64,000 nt of DNA. Source: Spirochaetales bacterium. GTDB lineage: Bacteria; Spirochaetota; Spirochaetia; Treponematales; Treponemataceae. A program made the translations under genes and the position numbers. The DNA is taken from assembly GCA_003252395.1 (NCBI GenBank), contig QKEL01000008.1, positions 62,001-126,000 of the forward strand, written 5' to 3'. Positions 60,400-64,000 of the stretch are shown here, piece by piece; the stretch's first letter is position 1; each line of letters begins with the position of its first letter. The notes beneath the pieces were generated by a model that was not told the origin of the DNA, made no database searches, and was given only the letters and a program-made list of their open reading frames with translations.

Positions 60400-61068
60400 T
60401 TAAATTTCTGCATAAAAATCACTGTTGGCGGCCTCATCAATACGCGCTATTCGTTTCCAAACGCGAGAAAGAACCTCGTCGGGCGGCTCCACCATATCGG
60501 GCACGAAAACGGCGCGCATTCCGGCGTCGCATGCGGCGATCAATCCCGCCGGTGAATCCTCGAATACCGCGATTCGTTCGGATAACAGGGGGGAAGACCC
60601 GGTTATGCGGTCGCGGGCAAGAAGAAAAATATCAGGGGCCGGCTTACCCTTCTTCACTTCGCTGCCGAAGGCAAACGCGGAAAAGAAATCGGCAATGCCC
60701 GCGCGTTCCAGCATCCAACGCGCGGACATTTCGCTCGTAGAGGTCGCGAGGGCAATGGGAATTCCGCGGTCGGCGAGAAAACGCATAAGGGTGCGAATAC
60801 CGGGTTTTTCGGGAGGTCCGCTCCGATCCATCTCCGCTTTAATGCGTTCGCGGGCTCGCTCATGAATTTCATCGTAGGGGAAATCGGAGCCCATTTCGGT
60901 AAGAACGAGCGTTTTTGTATCGCGGTTATTCAGTCCCACGCAGGAAAAAAAAAGACGGTATTCCATTTCGAATCCGGCTTCGCCGGACACCGAGCGCCAT
61001 ACGTCGCAGGCAAGGCGCTCGGTATCGAAAATGATACCGTCCATATCGAAAATCGCGGCGTCTATCAT
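60400..61068 (-). CDS. HAD-superfamily hydrolase, beta-phosphoglucomutase/phosphatase-like
   Basis: A 222-residue HAD subfamily IA protein. Motif I is FDMDGIIFDTE, motif II ALATSTS, motif III Lys in KKGKPAPDIF, motif IV VFEDSPAGLIAA. The cap is a helical C1 insert after motif I. Sugar-phosphate phosphatase or phosphomutase are both possible; the sequence alone does not decide. It lies between the sigma gene and glnA on the same strand, with 34 nt to the former. Confidence 0.87.
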   Translation of the reverse strand: MIDAAIFDMDGIIFDTERLACDVWRSVSGEAGFEMEYRLFFSCVGLNNRDTKTLVLTEMGSDFPYDEIHERARERIKAEMDRSGPPEKPGIRTLMRFLADRGIPIALATSTSEMSARWMLERAGIADFFSAFAFGSEVKKGKPAPDIFLLARDRITGSSPLLSERIAVFEDSPAGLIAACDAGMRAVFVPDMVEPPDEVLSRVWKRIARIDEAANSDFYAEI

Positions 61069-61102
61069 AATGCCGCGATTATAACCGATTTTGACTAAAA
61101 GG

Positions 61103-61966
61103 TCAGGCTACGTACGCCTCAAGCCGGTTCATGCGGGTCGGGTTCTGGAGCCTTCGAATCGCCTTCTTCTCAATTTGCCTGATTCGTTCCTTGGTCAAGT
61201 TGAAGAGGCTTCCGATTTCCTTAAGCGACATGGCCTTGTACCCGTTCAGCCCAAAGCGGTAACGAATGACTTCCGCCTCTTTTTCCGTAAGGGTTTCGAG
61301 GAGTTCGTCGATATCCTCACGCAGGTTGTTTTCGATAACGAATTCCTCGGGCTGTTCATAGCGATTATCCTCTAGAAAATCGCCCATGCTGCTGGAATCC
61401 CTGTCCGAGAACACGGGCGTATCCAAAGAGACCATATCGCGGGCAATGTTAACGATATCGCGCACGTGGTCGCTGTCCATATCGAGAAGCCCCGCGATTT
61501 CCCGAATTTCGGCCTCTTCGCTGACGCTGCCGGAAACCTGCTTGCGAGCTTTCTCGATTTGGACGAGTTCGTTCGCGCGATTGAGGGGAAGCCGAATCAT
61601 TCTTGACTTCTCGCAAATCGCCTTTAGTATGGCCTGCCGAATCCACCATACGGCGTAGGAAATGAAATGGTAGCCCTTGGTAACGTCAAAGCGCTCTACG
61701 GCATTCATAAGGCCGATATTTCCCTCGCTGATTAAGTCCATGAGGGGGATACCCTGATTCTGGTACTTTTTTGCGACGTTCACCACGAAGCGAAGATTTG
61801 AACGGACCAGCATTTCCTGAGCGTAGGTGTCGCCGGTAGCCGCTTCCGTTGCGTATATGAACTCCTCTTCCCGTGTCAGGAGGGGAATCTCGTTAATTTC
61901 TTTGAGGTAGGTGGAAAGGATATTATCGTCGGCAATGGTTCTTGTAACTTTCGGGTTGTGCATCAT
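61103..61966 (-). CDS. RpoD/RpoS-family (group 2) sigma factor
   Basis: A 287-residue sigma-70 protein without the long region 1.1 of a primary sigma. Region 1.2 DNILSTYLKEINEIPLLTREEE, region 2 NLRFVVNVAKKYQNQGIPLMDLISEGNIGLMNAVERFD with YHFISYAVWWIRQAI, region 3, and region 4 RYRFGLNGYKAMSLKEIGSLFNLTKERIRQIEKKA are all present. ATG 61963 has the better spacing to GGAGG; 61966 is the first Met. Upstream is an exact sigma-54-type promoter and also a TATAAT box. Likely an alternative (stress or stationary) sigma factor. Confidence 0.9.
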   Translation of the reverse strand: MMHNPKVTRTIADDNILSTYLKEINEIPLLTREEEFIYATEAATGDTYAQEMLVRSNLRFVVNVAKKYQNQGIPLMDLISEGNIGLMNAVERFDVTKGYHFISYAVWWIRQAILKAICEKSRMIRLPLNRANELVQIEKARKQVSGSVSEEAEIREIAGLLDMDSDHVRDIVNIARDMVSLDTPVFSDRDSSSMGDFLEDNRYEQPEEFVIENNLREDIDELLETLTEKEAEVIRYRFGLNGYKAMSLKEIGSLFNLTKERIRQIEKKAIRRLQNPTRMNRLEAYVA

Positions 61967-61992
61967 GTACCTCCACAGGTATTTGAGTTGAC

Positions 61993-62016
61993 ATTATACT
62001 AGCAATTACCGTGCCA
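61993..62016 (-). promoter_or_regulatory. Sigma-54-type promoter (and overlapping TATAAT) of the sigma-factor gene
   Basis: On the minus strand TGGCACGGTAATTGCT (62001-62016) matches TGGCAC-N5-TTGCW with exactly 10 nt between GG and GC. A perfect TATAAT (61993-61998) follows 3 nt later, without a good -35. The 304-nt spacer up to groES is otherwise AT-rich and gene-free. Confidence 0.65.
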
Positions 62017-62150
62017 CTTATTACAAATTTTAACAAAAAATGGCAACTTAAACATTTCCATATATTGCAAGGAAATAGATGTATCGCAAGGCATGAGGGA
62101 CAATGATCTCCGCTCGACTAGCTGATCGCTTCCTCAATCGCATGGGTCAA

Positions 62151-62191
62151 TATGATACACCATCGGGGTATGAGGCTATTCCTGTATCATA
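62151..62191. promoter_or_regulatory. Inverted repeat upstream of groES
   Basis: Perfect 9-bp arms TATGATACA (62151-62159) and TGTATCATA (62183-62191), 23 bp apart, 31-71 bp upstream of the groES -35 box. It is not a CIRCE element. It could bind a regulator of groES or of the divergent sigma gene. Confidence 0.5.
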
Positions 62192-62221
62192 ATGAATCAA
62201 AACGTGACGTGACTTTTTTCC

Positions 62222-62250
62222 TTGACCCCCGGCAACGCTTTCCGTATATT
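62222..62250 (+). promoter_or_regulatory. groES promoter
   Basis: TTGACC (62222-62227), 17-bp spacer, TATATT (62245-62250), then a leader with AGGAGG before ATG 62272. Confidence 0.78.
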
Positions 62251-62271
62251 AAAAAATGCAGGAGGACTTAG

Positions 62272-62538
62272 ATGAAAGTACAGCCATTAGCCGATCGTGT
62301 TCTGCTTCGCGCAGACAAGCAGGAAACCAAAACCGCCAGCGGCATCATTATCCCCGATACCGCTCAGGAAAAAACGCAAACCGCGGTCGTGGTAGCGATC
62401 GGAGATGACAAGGACGCGATTACCGTTAAGGTCGGACAGAAAGTCATGTACGACAAGTATGCGGGAACCCAGGTCAAGATTGACGGAGAGGATCACCTGA
62501 TCATCAAGTCGGCCGATATTATCGCCGTGATTGAGTAA
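62272..62538 (+). CDS. groES: Co-chaperonin GroES
   Basis: An 88-residue lid protein for GroEL. Family motifs: PLADRVLLRAD, the mobile loop ETKTASGIIIPDTAQEK and the C-terminal GEDHLIIKSADIIAVIE. Strong AGGAGG site and promoter. groEL is not downstream: a terminator follows at once. In Treponema pallidum groES and groEL are also apart (recalled). Confidence 0.97.
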   Translation: MKVQPLADRVLLRADKQETKTASGIIIPDTAQEKTQTAVVVAIGDDKDAITVKVGQKVMYDKYAGTQVKIDGEDHLIIKSADIIAVIE

Positions 62539-62556
62539 CTCCAGGGTTACGCGAGA

Positions 62557-62592
62557 AAACCTGCCGGAATAACAGTACGGCAGGTTTTTTTT
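62557..62592 (+). terminator. groES terminator
   Basis: 9-bp arms AACCTGCCG (62558-62566) and CGGCAGGTT (62578-62586) with a run of T to 62593. Confidence 0.92.
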
Positions 62593-62626
62593 TCGACCGC
62601 GGCAGCCGACGTTCCGCCCTTAGGGG

Positions 62627-64000
62627 CTACAGCCCGCGTAATTTTCGCAGTTGCGCGGCCGCCCGTTCGTTTTTCGGATCTAGCTCCAATGCGCGCATAA
62701 GCACCTGCTCGGCCCGCCTCGTGTCCCTGGCTCTGGCAAGGATCATGGCCGCGTCCAGCTGCAGATCGCTGGCGGCGTTATCGTTGGGGGCGAAAGAGGT
62801 CGCGCGGTCATAAAATTCGATCGCGGAGGCCACGTCTCCTTTCCGCTCCCGTATGGTCCCGATATTCGCGAGGGCCGCCCAGGAGTCTTCCTTAGACGCC
62901 GCGCACTTATTGAACGCGGCCACGGCGCCATCGAGGTCGCCCTTGGCGGCCGCTTCCAACGCATCGTAAAAGGGATCCGTCGCCCCAATGCGCTCGCGGT
63001 TAAGGGAAAACGCGGTATCCGATTCTCCGGTCCTCAGGAAAAACCACATGGCGTACCGCACGAGAAGGTCGTTCGACGAAAAGCGTTCCAGTAAATTCCA
63101 AATTCGCGAGGCGGTAATTCCCGCGTTCATCGTATCGCGCTCGGCTACCTTAATCTCTTCTATAAAAAGACGTATGTCCGGGTCACCTGAGACAGAGGCG
63201 ATGGCGGCGTTTAAGCGCCCCGAGACTTGTTCCTTGGCCGGATACGCTTCCTTTTGGCTTTGTTTCATCGAAAGGGAATAAAAACCGCGTGACTCAAGCG
63301 ATCTCGTGAGGGAATCGCGTTCCGGCTGGGGCCCCGAGACCAAATAATTGCCCACGTAACGCGCTATACCGGGGAAGTATGATGGGAATCTATCCAACAG
63401 ACCGGCGAGATACTCGTTTGCCTGCGCGATATCCTGCGATTCAATGGCCAGGTTATACCAGGGCACGGGCGAGCTTTCCGGGTAATCACTGATCAACGTG
63501 GCCCAATAACGCATGGCTTCCGCGGTATCCCCCGTTTCCAGGGAGGCGTCGGCTAGGAGGTTGATATCCGGTTCGGTTAACCACTCCGACGACTGCGACC
63601 CTTCAGGAACCTTCAGCGTTTGCAATGATTGCTGGGGGAATCCCGCGTCATAATAAAGAAGCGCGAGCAGTCGCCGTTCGCGGGCATCACCGCCGTTTTT
63701 TAAGGCGGCGGCCGATGCGCAAGCCGCCGGAAGGTTTCCCTCGGCCGCGAACCAAACCGCCGCGTTACGGGCGAAAACCGGCAATTCCGTAAGTTCCGCG
63801 GCAACCTTCCACCAACGAGGGTCACGAACGGACTCGGGCTCAGATAGGCGCAACGCTGCGCCTTGAACCGCGTACGTGGTCGTTATCAGTCGCTCAGATT
63901 GCGTTAGGGCCTCATCTCGATGGGAAGCCCTTGCGAGGGTATCGACTAAAACCGCCCGAAGCGCGTCATTTGCCGGCATTTTAAACGTGGCCACGGAAAG
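62627..64000 (-). CDS. TPR-repeat protein (5' truncated by window edge)
   Basis: At least 455 residues of helical repeats; the frame runs off the window end, and the GTG at 63994 is probably internal. The C-terminal part has clear TPR units (WAALANIGTIRERKGDVASAIEFYDRATSFAPNDNAASDLQLDAAMILARARDTRRAEQVLMRALELDPKNERAAAQLRKL). The middle is Ala-rich helical solenoid with weaker repeats. Function is unknown; TPR proteins are scaffolds. No partner is visible inside the window. Confidence 0.72.
   Translation of the reverse strand, partial: LSVATFKMPANDALRAVLVDTLARASHRDEALTQSERLITTTYAVQGAALRLSEPESVRDPRWWKVAAELTELPVFARNAAVWFAAEGNLPAACASAAALKNGGDARERRLLALLYYDAGFPQQSLQTLKVPEGSQSSEWLTEPDINLLADASLETGDTAEAMRYWATLISDYPESSPVPWYNLAIESQDIAQANEYLAGLLDRFPSYFPGIARYVGNYLVSGPQPERDSLTRSLESRGFYSLSMKQSQKEAYPAKEQVSGRLNAAIASVSGDPDIRLFIEEIKVAERDTMNAGITASRIWNLLERFSSNDLLVRYAMWFFLRTGESDTAFSLNRERIGATDPFYDALEAAAKGDLDGAVAAFNKCAASKEDSWAALANIGTIRERKGDVASAIEFYDRATSFAPNDNAASDLQLDAAMILARARDTRRAEQVLMRALELDPKNERAAAQLRKLRGL

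Noticed and set aside
62016..62271. CIRCE element before groES
   Set aside because: No TTAGCACTC/GAGTGCTAA-type repeat is present; the inverted repeat seen has a different sequence.
1..64000. tRNA, rRNA, insertion sequences, prophage or genomic island
   Set aside because: No tRNA-like cloverleaf, transposase, integrase or terminal repeat was seen, and base composition is even across the window apart from short AT-rich promoters.

Overview
The window (about 58-60% G+C by eye, densely coded on both strands) reads as a chromosomal segment of a free-living or commensal spirochaete related to Treponema/Spirochaeta. This assignment is inferred. It rests on diderm features (TonB/ExbBD, a TonB-dependent receptor, lipobox proteins), an orphan groES, class III cyclases with CHASE2 or receiver inputs, a BrkB-type membrane protein fused to a cyclic-nucleotide-binding domain, and a short group-2 sigma factor. 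I see no tRNA, rRNA, insertion sequence, CRISPR or prophage.

Layout. 1-1880: CHASE2 adenylate cyclase, cut by the window edge. 1951-2385: FecR-like exported protein. 2594-6005: lysine cluster dapA-asd-lysA (minus). 6139-7440: BrkB-cNMP protein. 7471-9321: glmS. 9468-11432: guaA of the long, insert-bearing type. 11506-15353: hybrid histidine kinase followed by a receiver-adenylate cyclase. 15398-24548: a nine-gene, tightly packed unit (ECF sigma, anti-sigma-like membrane protein, exported caspase-like protein with an EF-hand loop and surface-type repeats, TonB-dependent receptor, lipoprotein, ExbB, two ExbD, TonB). This is the best candidate for an undescribed system. 24607-30748: acyl-CoA synthetase, then purA, guaB and purB. 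30812-31393: engB. 31564-33595: ilvB with a Val/Leu-rich leader peptide and an attenuator. 33628-36079: TetR regulator, small symporter subunit and sodium:solute symporter, with a nested palindromic operator. 36339-37310: exported metallophosphoesterase behind a Pho-box-like array. 37399-38175: dapB. 38339-40179: DHH phosphoesterase and queH. 40201-42865: ABC exporter. 42822-44570: SulP transporter. 44688-45176: YbaK. 45267-51380: dnaE, yggT, recG. 51400-54450: a metalloprotease-propeller-barrel outer-membrane protein. 54552-56180: pyrG. 56435-60253: glnA, ANTAR regulator, amtB, glnK. 60400-61068: HAD phosphatase. 61103-61966: RpoD-family sigma factor. 62272-62538: groES. 62627-63994: TPR protein, cut by the edge.

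Regulation stands out. Three biosynthetic genes (ilvB, glnA, pyrG) each have a good sigma-70-type promoter followed by an intrinsic terminator before the start codon; ilvB has a classic leader peptide, and glnA is cotranscribed with an ANTAR-type antiterminator protein. The RpoD-family sigma gene has an exact match to the sigma-54 -24/-12 consensus. Many genes (guaA, purB, engB, dnaE, the ilv leader peptide and others) have a -10 box only 5-8 nt before ATG and no Shine-Dalgarno sequence, which suggests widespread leaderless mRNAs. All statements come from reading the sequence; no database search was run.
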